Under the pieces are notes generated by a model. That model worked only from the letters and a program-made list of their open reading frames with translations, was not told where the DNA came from and made no database searches. Positions 16,422-26,149 of a DNA stretch of 64,000 nt are shown here, one piece after another. The DNA comes from JAVVSR01 sp964604875 (GTDB taxonomy: Bacteria; Bacillota; Clostridia; Christensenellales; CAG-917), in contig CAZSAC010000001.1 in the NCBI GenBank assembly GCA_964604875.1, positions 75,884 through 139,883 on the forward strand, written 5' to 3'. The position numbers and the translations under genes were made by a program. Numbering within the stretch: position 1 is the stretch's first letter; every line of letters starts with the position of its first letter.

Positions 16422-17644
16422 TTTATACCTCCGATGTAACGGCGTAAAATATCGTGTTTTTGAAGCTTTAAGTCACTTTTAATATATAATCGTTGCTGAA
16501 CCAATTTGCAATCATCAACCAAATTTGATTGCTCGTCAAAAACCTCGTCAACCACAATTTGCTTATTGAAATTTTGGTCAGAAGACAACACTTCCAAAAC
16601 ATCACCTTTTTTAAAACGATTGCGCTGCTCGACAATTATTGCGCCAAGCTTTTCGTCATAGCCCAAAGCCTCGGCAATAAATGCGTATTCGCAGTTTGGT
16701 TTAGAGGTATCGTAACATACGTTGTCTTTGTTTTCAAAATACAGTCCAGTGGTATAGCCTCTATGGCTTGTTTTATCAAGCTCAAGAGCAAGCTCATCGC
16801 TTAATTTATAGTTGTTTTTGTCTTCATAATATGCGTTTATTGCGCGTCTATAAGCGTTTACAACACTGCCAACGTAGTATTCGGATTTCATTCTGCCTTC
16901 AATTTTAAAGCTGTCGACGCCCGCTTCTATAAGCTTGTCGATATACGAAAGCATATTTAAATCCTTGCTGTTCATAATATAGGTGCCGTGCTTGTCCTCA
17001 AGCATTGTCAAAGGATTCTCAGTTCGGCTTGCCTCTGCGATGGCGTACTCCCACCGACAGGCTTGAACGCACTCGCCTCGATTGCTGTTTCGGTTGGTTA
17101 GATAACTGCTAAGCAAGCACCTACCGCTATACGAAATGCACATAGCCCCGTGAACAAAAACCTCCAACTGAAGACTGTCTCCAACCATTTGTTTAATTTC
17201 TGCAATTTCCTCAAGTGAAAGTTCTCTTGCCAAAACCACGCGCTTTACGCCCTGCTTTGCCCAAAACTTTGCAGTGTATCCGTTTGTTGTATTCGCCTGA
17301 GTCGATAAGTGTATTTCAAGCTTAGGAGCAACCTTTTGACAAAGCTCTATCGCGCCTGCGTCCGTCATTATAACGCCGTCAACCCCTATCGATTCCAAAA
17401 ATACAAAGTAGGTAGAAAGCGGGGAAAAATCCCTGTTTGAAGCAAAAATATTGACCGTGACAAACACTTTTTTAGAAATAGAGTGCGCAAAGCTTACGGC
17501 GTCCGCCAATTCGCTATTTTCAAAATTGTCCGCATACGCCCTAAGTCCGAACTCGCTTCCGCCCAAATAGACGGCGTCCGCGCCAAAATGGAACGCGGTA
17601 TTAAGTTTATTTCGATTGCCTGCCGGCGCCAAAAGCTCAACCAT
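16418..17644 (-). CDS. trhP: U32-family protein, tRNA U34 hydroxylation factor TrhP type
   Basis: A 408-residue member of the peptidase U32 family: MVELLAPAGNRNKLNTAFHFGADAVYLGG start, ELSLEEIAEIK, and the signature EVFVHGAMCISYSGRCLLS (about residues 162-180), followed by SNRGECVQACRW with conserved cysteines. U32 proteins TrhP/YrrN/YrrO are needed for prephenate-dependent 5-hydroxylation of wobble uridine in tRNA. The next gene upstream is the TrmR-type methyltransferase that methylates that hydroxyl, so both steps of 5-methoxyuridine formation are coded together. Only one U32 gene is seen here, whereas Bacillus has two. Confidence 0.85.
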   Translation of the reverse strand: MVELLAPAGNRNKLNTAFHFGADAVYLGGSEFGLRAYADNFENSELADAVSFAHSISKKVFVTVNIFASNRDFSPLSTYFVFLESIGVDGVIMTDAGAIELCQKVAPKLEIHLSTQANTTNGYTAKFWAKQGVKRVVLARELSLEEIAEIKQMVGDSLQLEVFVHGAMCISYSGRCLLSSYLTNRNSNRGECVQACRWEYAIAEASRTENPLTMLEDKHGTYIMNSKDLNMLSYIDKLIEAGVDSFKIEGRMKSEYYVGSVVNAYRRAINAYYEDKNNYKLSDELALELDKTSHRGYTTGLYFENKDNVCYDTSKPNCEYAFIAEALGYDEKLGAIIVEQRNRFKKGDVLEVLSSDQNFNKQIVVDEVFDEQSNLVDDCKLVQQRLYIKSDLKLQKHDILRRYIGGIK

Positions 17645-17646
17645 TG

Positions 17647-18243
17647 CTACCTCTTTTTTGTACCTATACTGATTCCGTCGCCCTCATAAAGCAAAACTGC
17701 GTCGAAATCCTCGTCTGTTTCAAGTTGTTGTAAATATGTTTTAAGCGATAAAATTATCGTGCGGTGCTTATGTAAAGGCTTATCCATAAAGGTATAGCCT
17801 TTAAATAGCACGTTGTCGGCAAAAATCACACCGCCTATTGAAAGAACCTTTTTAAGATACGGCAGAAATTGCGCATAGTGTCCTTTGGGTCCGTCAAGCA
17901 AAATAAAGTCAAACTCGCCCGTAAGATAGCGGATTATCTCTACCGCGTCGCCTTCCCAAAAAGTTACTCTGTCTAAAAACCCGGCTTTTTCAAAATTTTG
18001 TTTTGCCACCGCAATAGACTCGGCGTCGATTTCAACGGTATAAAGTTTTGCGTCGCAGTTGGACAACATCAAAATTCCGCTGTAGCCTATCGCCGTACCA
18101 ATTTCCAAAATCCTTTTTGGATTTTTGGCTTTTATCGTATCCTCCAAAATTGTTGCGCTTTCGTCCAAAATAATCGGCACTTTATGCGCTTTTGCGTAGG
18201 ATTTTATTTCTTTTAATACCGAACTGTCCAAGCTAAGCCTCAA
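17647..18243 (-). CDS. trmR: SAM-dependent O-methyltransferase, TrmR-like (tRNA 5-hydroxyuridine methyltransferase)
   Basis: A 198-residue catechol-OMT-fold methyltransferase. The SAM site is ILEIGTAIGYSGI (about 44-56), with the acidic loop YTVEID, the metal-site aspartate in FILLDGPKGHY (about 115) and DNVLF (about 142), all conserved in the YrrM/TrmR group. TrmR converts ho5U34 to mo5U34. The two-base gap to the U32 gene and the 11-base overlap with rnj indicate one operon. A generic caffeoyl-CoA-type O-methyltransferase is the alternative, but the context favours tRNA modification. Confidence 0.82.
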   Translation of the reverse strand: MRLSLDSSVLKEIKSYAKAHKVPIILDESATILEDTIKAKNPKRILEIGTAIGYSGILMLSNCDAKLYTVEIDAESIAVAKQNFEKAGFLDRVTFWEGDAVEIIRYLTGEFDFILLDGPKGHYAQFLPYLKKVLSIGGVIFADNVLFKGYTFMDKPLHKHRTIILSLKTYLQQLETDEDFDAVLLYEGDGISIGTKKR

Positions 18244-19888
18244 TAATTATCGGCAAAATCATCGGATATTGTCTATAACTGTTTACGATAAACTTCCTTA
18301 AGGCTTTTCTGATTATAGTTTTTAGGTCGAAAATATCTTCAACCGTTGAAAAATCGATGTTTTCCAGCGCGCGCGACACAACCTCTTTAGCCTGCTCGGG
18401 GAAAGCGTCGCTTAAATGAACGCCTCTTAGAATTACGTCGGGACCGCTTAAAATCTCGCCTGTTTTGAAACGTATGGTTGTCAAAACGATAATAAAACCG
18501 TTGTCCGATAAGGCTTTTCTATCTCTTAAAACACCCTCTGCGTTATCGCCTAAGGCAATGCCGTCAATAAAGTTGTTGCCTGCGGGCACGTTGGACATTT
18601 TAACGATTTTGTTTTTTTGAACGCCAAGCATATTTCCTATAGACGGAATAAAAATGCTTTCGGGATTGATGCCCATACTTTCAGCAAGTAAAGCGTGCTT
18701 TTTTAAGTGTCGATATTCACCGTGAACAGGCACAAAATACTTTGGCTTCACCATAGCAAGCATCATTTTAAGTTCTTCCTTGCAAGCGTGTCCGGATACG
18801 TGAATGTCGAGGTCGGGGTTATAAATTACCTCTGCGCCCAAACGGTATAGATTGTTTATAACGTTGTAAACGCTACGCTCGTTTCCCGGGATTGGAGATG
18901 CAGAAATAACCACGGTATCCGTTTTGTTTATGGAAATTTTATTAAAGTTACCTTCGCTCATTCTAAACAAAGCGCTCATAGGCTCGCCCTGACTTCCCGT
19001 ACACAAAATGGTAATGCGCTCAGGCGGATACTTGTTTGCCTTATCGATGTCAATAAGAATATCGTCGTTATAGGATAACTCGTCAAGGTTATGCGCGATT
19101 TCCACGATATTTTTCATACTTCTTCCGCTTAAAACAATTTTGCGTTTGTACTTTGCGGATAAATCGAAAAGCTGTTGTAGCCTATAGTTGTTTGTAGAAA
19201 ACGTTGCGATGATAAGACGTTTGTTTTCGTTTTTGATAAAAATAGTTTCCAGTCCGTCGCCGACGACTTTTTCGCTCATCGTATGACCTTCTCTTTCGAC
19301 GTTGGTGCTTTCACCAAGCATTAAAAGAACGCCTTTTTTGCCGATTTGAGTGATACGCTCCATATCGGTAAGCTTTCCGTCGATAGGCGTAAAGTCGATT
19401 TTAAAGTCCCCCGTGTGGAAAACCACGCCTAAAGGAGTGGTAATTGCAAGCGCTGAAGCCTCGGCAATACTGTGACAAACCTTTATAAATTCTACAGAAA
19501 AGCAACCCGCAGAAACCGTCGAGCCAGCTGTCACCAAAGTCAAGCATTTGGTGCTTAGATTTCTTTCTTCCAGCTTATGCCTTATGATTGCAAGAGAAAA
19601 AGCCGTCCCGTAAATCGGGGCGTCCAGTTCGCTGATAAGATAGGGAATTGCGCCGATATGGTCCTCGTGACCGTGAGTGATAAAAATACCTTTGATTTTA
19701 TTTTTATTTTGATTGAGATAGGTTATATCGGGAACGACAACGTCAATCCCCGGGGTGTCCTCAGTTGGAAACGACATACCACAATCAACAATGATAATGC
19801 TGTCATTATATTCCAAAGCGGTCATATTTTTACCGATTTCCCCAACTCCCCCTAAAAATATAACCTTTAATGATTTAGAACCTGCCAA
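18233..19888 (-). CDS. rnj: Ribonuclease J
   Basis: A 551-residue metallo-beta-lactamase/beta-CASP ribonuclease with endonuclease and 5'-3' exonuclease activity in mRNA turnover and rRNA maturation. The zinc motif HGHEDHIGAIPY is at about residues 71-82, with HTGDFKID and VHGEYRHLKKH (about 390) downstream. SGHACKEEL marks the beta-CASP region, and a C-terminal domain follows. The start is TTG at 19886-19888 with GGAGG about nine bases upstream; no better ATG is available. Its 3' end overlaps trmR. Confidence 0.95.
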   Translation of the reverse strand: MAGSKSLKVIFLGGVGEIGKNMTALEYNDSIIIVDCGMSFPTEDTPGIDVVVPDITYLNQNKNKIKGIFITHGHEDHIGAIPYLISELDAPIYGTAFSLAIIRHKLEERNLSTKCLTLVTAGSTVSAGCFSVEFIKVCHSIAEASALAITTPLGVVFHTGDFKIDFTPIDGKLTDMERITQIGKKGVLLMLGESTNVEREGHTMSEKVVGDGLETIFIKNENKRLIIATFSTNNYRLQQLFDLSAKYKRKIVLSGRSMKNIVEIAHNLDELSYNDDILIDIDKANKYPPERITILCTGSQGEPMSALFRMSEGNFNKISINKTDTVVISASPIPGNERSVYNVINNLYRLGAEVIYNPDLDIHVSGHACKEELKMMLAMVKPKYFVPVHGEYRHLKKHALLAESMGINPESIFIPSIGNMLGVQKNKIVKMSNVPAGNNFIDGIALGDNAEGVLRDRKALSDNGFIIVLTTIRFKTGEILSGPDVILRGVHLSDAFPEQAKEVVSRALENIDFSTVEDIFDLKTIIRKALRKFIVNSYRQYPMILPIIIEA

Positions 19889-19918
19889 ATATATAGTCCT
19901 CCATAATATAGTAGATGT

Positions 19919-19947
19919 ATTGTACTATATTTTATAAAAAAGCACAA
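19919..19947 (-). promoter_or_regulatory. Probable promoter of the rnj-trmR-trhP operon
   Basis: TTGTGC (19947-19942), 17-base spacer, TACAAT (19924-19919) on the minus strand, about 30 bases before the rnj start. Confidence 0.5.
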
Positions 19948-19975
19948 CAATTTGACTAGGAAAAAAAATTTACGA

Positions 19976-20683
19976 TTAACTTAAAAATTCGAACTTATTT
20001 AGATTATCCACAACATACAAATTCGTTTGATAATAGCTTTTGAGCGTGCCGATATCCGACCAATACTCACGGGTTTCATAAGCCCTTGTTTTTCCCACCA
20101 ATCTAGGGAACAAATCTTTTCCAAAATCATAAAAACCCTCAGGGATTAAATGCAAAACCTCACGTTTAAACATATAAATTCCCGTATTAATCAGCTTTTC
20201 TGTCGGGTTTAGCGGCTTTTCTATAAATTCTTCAACAATGCCGTTTCTAACCTTTACAACGCCAAAGCCTCGTGCGTCTTCAACCTCTTTTACCGCTATT
20301 GTGGCAATTTCTTCACCCTTTTTATGTTCATAATAAAACTCGGATAAATTGATTTCGGTAAACGCATCGCCCGAGATAACCAAAAAATCTTCTTCCAAGT
20401 CTTCGCTTGCCGCCTTAACGCTTCCCGCAGTGCCCAAAGGCTTTTCCTCAATATAATAGCTTAGCTTAACCCCCAAATTGCTTCCGTCTTTAAAATAGTC
20501 GGTGATTGCCTCCGCTTTATAATTCAACGTTAAACGTATATCTGTAAAATCGTGCTTTTTTAGTAAGTCAATGATATAGTAAAGCACGGGTTTATCCAGC
20601 ATTTTTACCATAGGTTTTGGAATATCGTTTGTCAACGGACGAAGTCTACTGCCTACTCCGCCGGCTAAAATAATTGCTTGCAT
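19976..20683 (-). CDS. Sugar-phosphate nucleotidyltransferase
   Basis: A 235-residue NDP-sugar pyrophosphorylase catalytic domain. The nucleotide loop is ILAGGVGSRLRPLT (5-18) followed by KPMVKMLDKPV. The metal site is in VISGDAFTE (about 104), the sugar site in EKPLNPTEKLINTGIYMF, and a terminal WSDIGTLKSYY is present. It activates a hexose 1-phosphate (mannose- or glucose-type) with an NTP. It lacks the C-terminal left-handed helix domain of bifunctional relatives. No polysaccharide genes are adjacent. GGAGG precedes the ATG. Confidence 0.88.
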   Translation of the reverse strand: MQAIILAGGVGSRLRPLTNDIPKPMVKMLDKPVLYYIIDLLKKHDFTDIRLTLNYKAEAITDYFKDGSNLGVKLSYYIEEKPLGTAGSVKAASEDLEEDFLVISGDAFTEINLSEFYYEHKKGEEIATIAVKEVEDARGFGVVKVRNGIVEEFIEKPLNPTEKLINTGIYMFKREVLHLIPEGFYDFGKDLFPRLVGKTRAYETREYWSDIGTLKSYYQTNLYVVDNLNKFEFLS

Positions 20684-20823
20684 ATTTCTTTCCTCCGAAG
20701 ATTAGCGTGCCTCTGTGTTTCCAAAATATGCAAATTTAAACCTAATATTGTAAAATAACAAAACTTTATACTTATTCCTTGTTTAAGACGTAAAATGCTA
20801 TAAAGCTGTTTAATTCTATAAAC

Positions 20824-20850
20824 AAAAAAACGCCCCGAACTCGGGACGCT
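20824..20850 (-). terminator. Intrinsic terminator of the smc-ftsY operon
   Basis: Stem CGCCCCGA / TCGGGACG (20831-20848) followed on the minus strand by a T7 run. It lies 18 bases after the ftsY stop. Confidence 0.85.
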
Positions 20851-20867
20851 TTATAAGAAACTTAATC

Positions 20868-21761
20868 CTAGAGAATTGCGTCTACAAAATCTTTCGGGTC
20901 AAACTCTAAAAGGTCGTCTATTTTTTCGCCAACGCCAACAAAAACCACAGGTATTTCCATTTCTGCAGAAATTGCCATTACAACTCCGCCCTTTGCCGTG
21001 CCGTCGATTTTGGTCAATATTATTCCGTCAATATCAATGGCGTCAGAAAATACCTCCACTTGCGACAATGCGTTTTGTCCCGTGGTTGCATCAAGCACAA
21101 TATAACTTCTGTAATCGGCATTTGGCATTTCTCTCATAACCACGCGGTGAATTTTTTTCAATTCTTCCATCAAATTCTTTTTATTGTGCAACCTACCCGC
21201 TGTATCAATTAAAACGACGTCGGTATTTTTTGCTTTTGCCGATGCAAGCGCGTCAAAAACAACGCTGGCAGGGTCGCTTCCCTCTTGATGCTTTACAATT
21301 TTAACGTCTGCGCGTTCCGCCCAAACCTCTAACTGGTCGGACGCTGCCGCCCTAAAGGTATCAGCTGCGGCAACAATAACGCTTTTGCCTTGCTTTTTAA
21401 ATAAATTGGCAAGTTTTCCGATTGCGGTTGTTTTGCCAACACCGTTTACCCCTGCGATAAGCAACACCAATGGATAGTCATACTTCGGAATTTCATAGCT
21501 AATACTATCCACCATAATCTGCTTTAAAATCTCTCTGGCAGTTTCGGTATCCTTAACTTTCTTTTCAAAAACTTCCTGCTTGAAGTCTTCAATAATTTGA
21601 TCCGTTGCGGTAACGCCCATATCAGAAAGCAATAAGGCTTCCTCAAGCTCGGCATAAAAATCATCGTCAAGCGCGCGTCCCGAAAAGGCGGAGTATATTT
21701 TTTTGGATAAGTTTTCTTTTGTTTTTTTAAGACCTTCTTTTAGTTTGCTGAAAAAACCCAT
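20868..21761 (-). CDS. ftsY: Signal recognition particle receptor FtsY
   Basis: A 297-residue SRP-GTPase. A short charged N-terminal region replaces the long acidic A domain of E. coli. The NG domain has GVNGVGKTTAIGKLA (about 106-120), DTFRAAASDQL, LIDTAGRLHNK (about 187) and TKIDGTAKGGV (about 250). It docks ribosome-SRP complexes at the membrane. It lies three bases after smc, and the rnc-smc-ftsY order is conserved in Firmicutes. Confidence 0.97.
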   Translation of the reverse strand: MGFFSKLKEGLKKTKENLSKKIYSAFSGRALDDDFYAELEEALLLSDMGVTATDQIIEDFKQEVFEKKVKDTETAREILKQIMVDSISYEIPKYDYPLVLLIAGVNGVGKTTAIGKLANLFKKQGKSVIVAAADTFRAAASDQLEVWAERADVKIVKHQEGSDPASVVFDALASAKAKNTDVVLIDTAGRLHNKKNLMEELKKIHRVVMREMPNADYRSYIVLDATTGQNALSQVEVFSDAIDIDGIILTKIDGTAKGGVVMAISAEMEIPVVFVGVGEKIDDLLEFDPKDFVDAIL

Positions 21762-21764
21762 AAA

Positions 21765-24700
21765 CTAATTCTCCTCATTGACAAATTTCAGCGCGTCGGC
21801 AAGGTTGACTGATAGCAACGTAGATACACCCTTTTCTTCCATTGAAACACCGAATATATTGTCGGAAATTTCCATAGTAGGCTTTCTGTGACTGATGACG
21901 ATAAACTGCGTTTTTTCAGAAAACCGCTTTAAGTATTGCGCCAAAAGCCCTGCGTTTGCGTCATCTAAGGCTGTGTCGATTTCGTCCAAAACGCAAAACG
22001 GCATCGGACGCATTTTGATTATTGCAAACAATATTGCAATAGCCGTCAAGGTTTTTTCTCCGCCCGACAAAAGTGTAATGTGCGCAAGCTTCTTTCCCGG
22101 AGGTTGGGCATAGATTTCAACGCCCGCCTCAAGAGGACTTTCAGGATTGCTGTCAACAATTTCCAGCTTACCTCTACCGCCTCCAAACAAATCTCTGAAT
22201 GCGGTTTGGAAATTTTCGTTGATTTGAACAAACGCGTCGTTAAAACGTGTTGTCATTTCGTTGGTCAAATCTTCAATAATTTTAATTAAATCTTGTTTGC
22301 CTTTTTCCAAGTCCTCGCATTGGGCGGTTTCACGCTCAAAACGCTCGGAAACTTCCTTATATTCTTCAATGGCGTGAGGGTTAATATCGCCCAACTGGTT
22401 TATTGAGCGTTTAAGCCTTGAAATATTTTGTTGAGCGCTTTTTGTATCAAACTCCTCAACTCTAAATTCAACCGCCGATTGATATGTCAATTCATATTCT
22501 TCCCAAATATGGTCGTGAAGATATTTAATTTCACTATTGGTTTGCTCGAGCTTGTTTTCCTCTTTATAGCGTTTTTCTTTAAGGTCGTTAATTTGTTTAT
22601 TAAGCCCGTCTCTTAAACGGTCGATTTCCGATACGATTTCTTGCGCGTCCGACTTTTCTTTTCTAAACGCTTGCAACTTTTCTTCCAACACTCCAATTTT
22701 AACTCGGTCGGCGTCGGTGACTGCGCGCTTAGAGCTTAATGCTTCAATATTTTTTAAGTTTGCGCGGTTGGTTGCCAAATACGCTTGAATGTCTAAAAGG
22801 GTATTGCTTATCTCTTGACACTCACCCTTTAAGCGAGAAATATCAATATCGTTTTGATCCATATCAGCCTTTAATTCTGCAATATTGACTCTTAAACCCA
22901 CGATTTTAGAACTTAAACTGGCTTGCTCTTGCTTAGTTGTATCAGCTGTCGAACGGGATTTTTCGGCAAGCTCGTCTGCGGTTAGGCGTTGTTTGATTAC
23001 GTCGCCTTCAAGCTTATCCGCCAATGCAAGTTTTTCTTCGGTGTCTTTGATTGCATACGTCAACTCTGAAATTTCGTTCGCTTGCTCTTGAACTTCGGCT
23101 TCCAGATTTTCCAAAACCTCTGCAACTTTATTAAATTTTTCGTCGCTTACCAAAAGCTGAGCAACAACGCCTGACAACTTGATATCGCTTTCCCGCAAAT
23201 CTTTTTCAGTTTCAACTATATCGTTTTCAGCCTCAACGCACAAGCGAATAAGCTTTTCATAGTCGCGTCTTGCCTTATCTAAGTTTTCTTTGATGGCGTT
23301 TATTTCACGGTCTTTTGCCAAAATATTTGCGGTATCCGGCTTTGCGCTACCGCCCGTGATTGCGCCTTGTGGAATAATTATATCGCCGTCTAACGTGACG
23401 CTTTTATATGTATATGGATATGTTTTTGAAATCCTAATTGCTGTATCGATATTGTTTACAACTATGGTATTTTTGCCCAACATTCCCCTGACGATACCGT
23501 CAATTTTTTTATCATACGTCAGAAGGTCGGCGGCAAAACCGATAACGCCGTGCTCTTTTTCAACAACCTTGAGCGAGGCGTCGGGATACTGCCCTCTTAT
23601 AACAGAAATCGGCTGGAAGGTAATTTTTCCGTAACCCTTGCGTTTTAGAAAATCAATGATGTATCTTGCGTCGTCTTCATCGTTGGTAACAATGTTTTGT
23701 AACCCGTTTCCAAACGCCGTATCAAACGCAGCCTCCATGCCCTCGGGGACGTTGATAAGCTCGGCAATAAGCCCCTGAGAACGCTTGGCAAGCTCGGGAT
23801 TAACCTTAAAATCGTTCATTAAAAGCTTAACCGCTCTGCCATAGCTATCATAGTTTTCCTTCATTTGGACGTTCATTTGATAGCGGGTGTCCAAAGCCGA
23901 AATACGGCTGTTTAATTTGCTTTTATCCTCGTTGAAAACAACAAGCGATTCACGCTTATCTTTCAATTCTTCTAAACATTCGTTGTGATGAATTTCAAGC
24001 TGAGCGCGCTCGTTTTTTAATTTAACGATATTGGCTTCTAGTATGGTTTTATTGGTATATTCTTTATCAAATAAAAGTTTTTTATCTTTTACGGTATTTT
24101 TTAAAACCTCTAAACGTTTGGCGTTTAAATCACGCTCGGCAACATATTTCCCCAGGTTGCTTTTGATGTTGGCAAGCTCCTCCACGGACAAAATCAATCT
24201 TTTATTCGCCTCGCCGATGTCGCTTTCACTCGACGATAGCTTTTCATTGATTAAATCCAATTCCTTTTGAGATTGAGTCATCTCGGCAACCAACTTGTCT
24301 AATTGAAGTGTTTTTTGCTCCTTCGCAGTGACCTTATCCACCAAGGTTGCGGATTTTGTTTCTAAATCCGATGTAAAATTCTTCTCGTCTTTTTCCAGCC
24401 TTGCTATTTCGTTGGCGGTAGAAATTGCGCGCTCGGCGTAAACCTTGCCCTCGCCCGCAACGTGCTCTAAATCAACCTTCAGACGCAAAAGCTCCTCGTT
24501 TAGGGAAGAAATTTCATCGTCGATTTTTATAACCTTCTCTTTAAGTTCCTCATATTTGTCTTCGTTCTCACGGTATTTGCCTTCTGCCTCGACAGTTTCT
24601 AAAATAACCTTAGAAAGCCTTTCCGTGATTGCGTCGACAACCTCTTTATTGGTTTCATACCTAAAAATAAAATAGTTTATTTCGGTGGACTTAAGCTCCT

Positions 24701-25358
24701 CAAAAAGCTCGTTATACTTCATTGCGTTTTGAGCTTGCTTTTGTAACGGTGAAAGGCGAACCTCAATCTCGTGCAAAATATCGCGTACCCTCGACAAGCT
24801 TTCGTTTGCGCGCTCAAGCTTGCGTTCCGTCTCAATTTTTTTTGCTTTAAAGCTTGCAATCCCTGCGGCTTCTTCAAAAATTGCGCGCCTGTCAGACGGC
24901 TTTGCGTGAATGATTTGGTCTACCCTGCCTTGCCCGATAATCGAATAACCCTCTCTGCCGATGCCCGTATCGTGCAATAACCCAATTATATCTTTTAAAC
25001 GGCACTTTCCGTGGTTGATATAATATTCTCCAACACCGCTTCGGTCAATTTTTCTTGAAAGGACGACGTCGTCAAAATCTATCGGAAAAATCCTTGCTCG
25101 GTTATCAAAAAACAATGATACTTCCGCATACGACAATGAACGGCGCATCTCTGTACCGTTAAAAATTACGTCGGTCATATTCTGTCCGCGCATTGTAGAG
25201 GGGCGTTGTTCGCCCAAAACCCAGCGGATTGAATCTGCAACGTTACTTTTGCCACACCCGTTTGGCCCTACAATAACAGTAATCCCCTCTTTAAAAGAGA
25301 TTTCTGTTTTATCGGCAAACGACTTAAAGCCCTGCAATTCTAATTTTTGAAAATTCAT
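21765..25358 (-). CDS. smc: Chromosome partition protein SMC
   Basis: A 1197-residue condensin subunit. The N-terminal Walker A is GPNGCGKSNVAD (about 32), with Q-loop and R-loop near GLLHDTGIGREGYSIIGQG. Long coiled coils flank the hinge (about residues 500-680, with GFAADLLTYD and GGSAKPD). The C-terminal head has signature LSGGEKTLTAIAI and Walker B CVLDEIDTALDDAN. The start is taken at ATG 25358 (MNFQKLELQGFKSFADK), where SMC proteins begin; an in-frame ATG 14 codons upstream adds a non-conserved tail. It is followed by ftsY. Confidence 0.97.
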   Translation of the reverse strand: MNFQKLELQGFKSFADKTEISFKEGITVIVGPNGCGKSNVADSIRWVLGEQRPSTMRGQNMTDVIFNGTEMRRSLSYAEVSLFFDNRARIFPIDFDDVVLSRKIDRSGVGEYYINHGKCRLKDIIGLLHDTGIGREGYSIIGQGRVDQIIHAKPSDRRAIFEEAAGIASFKAKKIETERKLERANESLSRVRDILHEIEVRLSPLQKQAQNAMKYNELFEELKSTEINYFIFRYETNKEVVDAITERLSKVILETVEAEGKYRENEDKYEELKEKVIKIDDEISSLNEELLRLKVDLEHVAGEGKVYAERAISTANEIARLEKDEKNFTSDLETKSATLVDKVTAKEQKTLQLDKLVAEMTQSQKELDLINEKLSSSESDIGEANKRLILSVEELANIKSNLGKYVAERDLNAKRLEVLKNTVKDKKLLFDKEYTNKTILEANIVKLKNERAQLEIHHNECLEELKDKRESLVVFNEDKSKLNSRISALDTRYQMNVQMKENYDSYGRAVKLLMNDFKVNPELAKRSQGLIAELINVPEGMEAAFDTAFGNGLQNIVTNDEDDARYIIDFLKRKGYGKITFQPISVIRGQYPDASLKVVEKEHGVIGFAADLLTYDKKIDGIVRGMLGKNTIVVNNIDTAIRISKTYPYTYKSVTLDGDIIIPQGAITGGSAKPDTANILAKDREINAIKENLDKARRDYEKLIRLCVEAENDIVETEKDLRESDIKLSGVVAQLLVSDEKFNKVAEVLENLEAEVQEQANEISELTYAIKDTEEKLALADKLEGDVIKQRLTADELAEKSRSTADTTKQEQASLSSKIVGLRVNIAELKADMDQNDIDISRLKGECQEISNTLLDIQAYLATNRANLKNIEALSSKRAVTDADRVKIGVLEEKLQAFRKEKSDAQEIVSEIDRLRDGLNKQINDLKEKRYKEENKLEQTNSEIKYLHDHIWEEYELTYQSAVEFRVEEFDTKSAQQNISRLKRSINQLGDINPHAIEEYKEVSERFERETAQCEDLEKGKQDLIKIIEDLTNEMTTRFNDAFVQINENFQTAFRDLFGGGRGKLEIVDSNPESPLEAGVEIYAQPPGKKLAHITLLSGGEKTLTAIAILFAIIKMRPMPFCVLDEIDTALDDANAGLLAQYLKRFSEKTQFIVISHRKPTMEISDNIFGVSMEEKGVSTLLSVNLADALKFVNEEN

Positions 25359-25447
25359 TAAAAAAGCCCTATATATTGTATTATATAAAAATAATAACAC
25401 AATTTAAGGACTTTGAAAAGCATTTTAATAGTTTTGTTTTTTTTAGG

Positions 25448-26149
25448 TTATTTTTTAAGGTTTATAATATCCAAAGCTTTCTTTGCCGCCTTTTGTTGAG
25501 CGTCTTTTTTTGTCCCTCCAAAACCGCTGGATATCCTTTCTCCGTCCAAGAATACGCTAAACTCAAAAGCAGGCTTACTCTCATCGCATATGTTGCTTAG
25601 CTCCTCCTCGGCATACCGTACAGTCAAGCCCGATTTGGTGGCGTATTCGTTTAAAATGGATTTATAATCATAGAAGTCATTTTTGTCGGTTTCGCTTTTT
25701 TTGATGACAGGCTCCAGCGCAGTCAAGATAAACTTTTTAACGGGCTCCATACCTCCATCAAGATAAATGCTTCCGACTATCGCCTCAAACATATCTTCCA
25801 TAACCGAAAGATTTGTATTGATTTTCATTTTAGTTTCCGAAAAGCCCATAATCAAAAAATCATTGAGTTGCAATTTTTTTATGGTATCCGCCAAAGGTTT
25901 GTCGCTGACGATTGTAGCGCGCATTCTTGTGAGCTGTCCCTCGTTAAAATTCGGATGTCTTGTTAAAAGTTCCTCTGCGATAACGAAATTTAGAATGCTG
26001 TCGCCTAAGAACTCCAAATTCTGGTAAGATTTTTTCGAGCGTTTTGACACGCCTGAATTGTGCGTCAAAGCTCTTGTAAGAAGCTCCTTATTTTTATAGG
26101 TATAGCCAATAATGGTTTCTACCTTCAAAACATTTTCACTCATTTCCAT
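25448..26149 (-). CDS. rnc: Ribonuclease III
   Basis: A double-strand RNA endonuclease for rRNA and mRNA processing. The catalytic signature NLEFLGDSILNF lies at about residues 44-55, with the second acidic site in EDMFEAIVGSIYLDGG (about 113). The C-terminal dsRNA-binding domain runs from DYKSILNEYA to GFGGTKKDAQQKAAKKAL. The start is ATG 26149 or 26143; both overlap the plsX stop region, so translation is probably coupled. A 14-codon upstream extension exists but is not conserved family sequence. Confidence 0.96.
   Translation of the reverse strand: MEMSENVLKVETIIGYTYKNKELLTRALTHNSGVSKRSKKSYQNLEFLGDSILNFVIAEELLTRHPNFNEGQLTRMRATIVSDKPLADTIKKLQLNDFLIMGFSETKMKINTNLSVMEDMFEAIVGSIYLDGGMEPVKKFILTALEPVIKKSETDKNDFYDYKSILNEYATKSGLTVRYAEEELSNICDESKPAFEFSVFLDGERISSGFGGTKKDAQQKAAKKALDIINLKK

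Noticed and set aside
21765..25400. Longer SMC start at 25400
   Set aside because: The extra 14 residues precede the universally conserved MxFxKLELQGFKSF start, so ATG 25358 is preferred.
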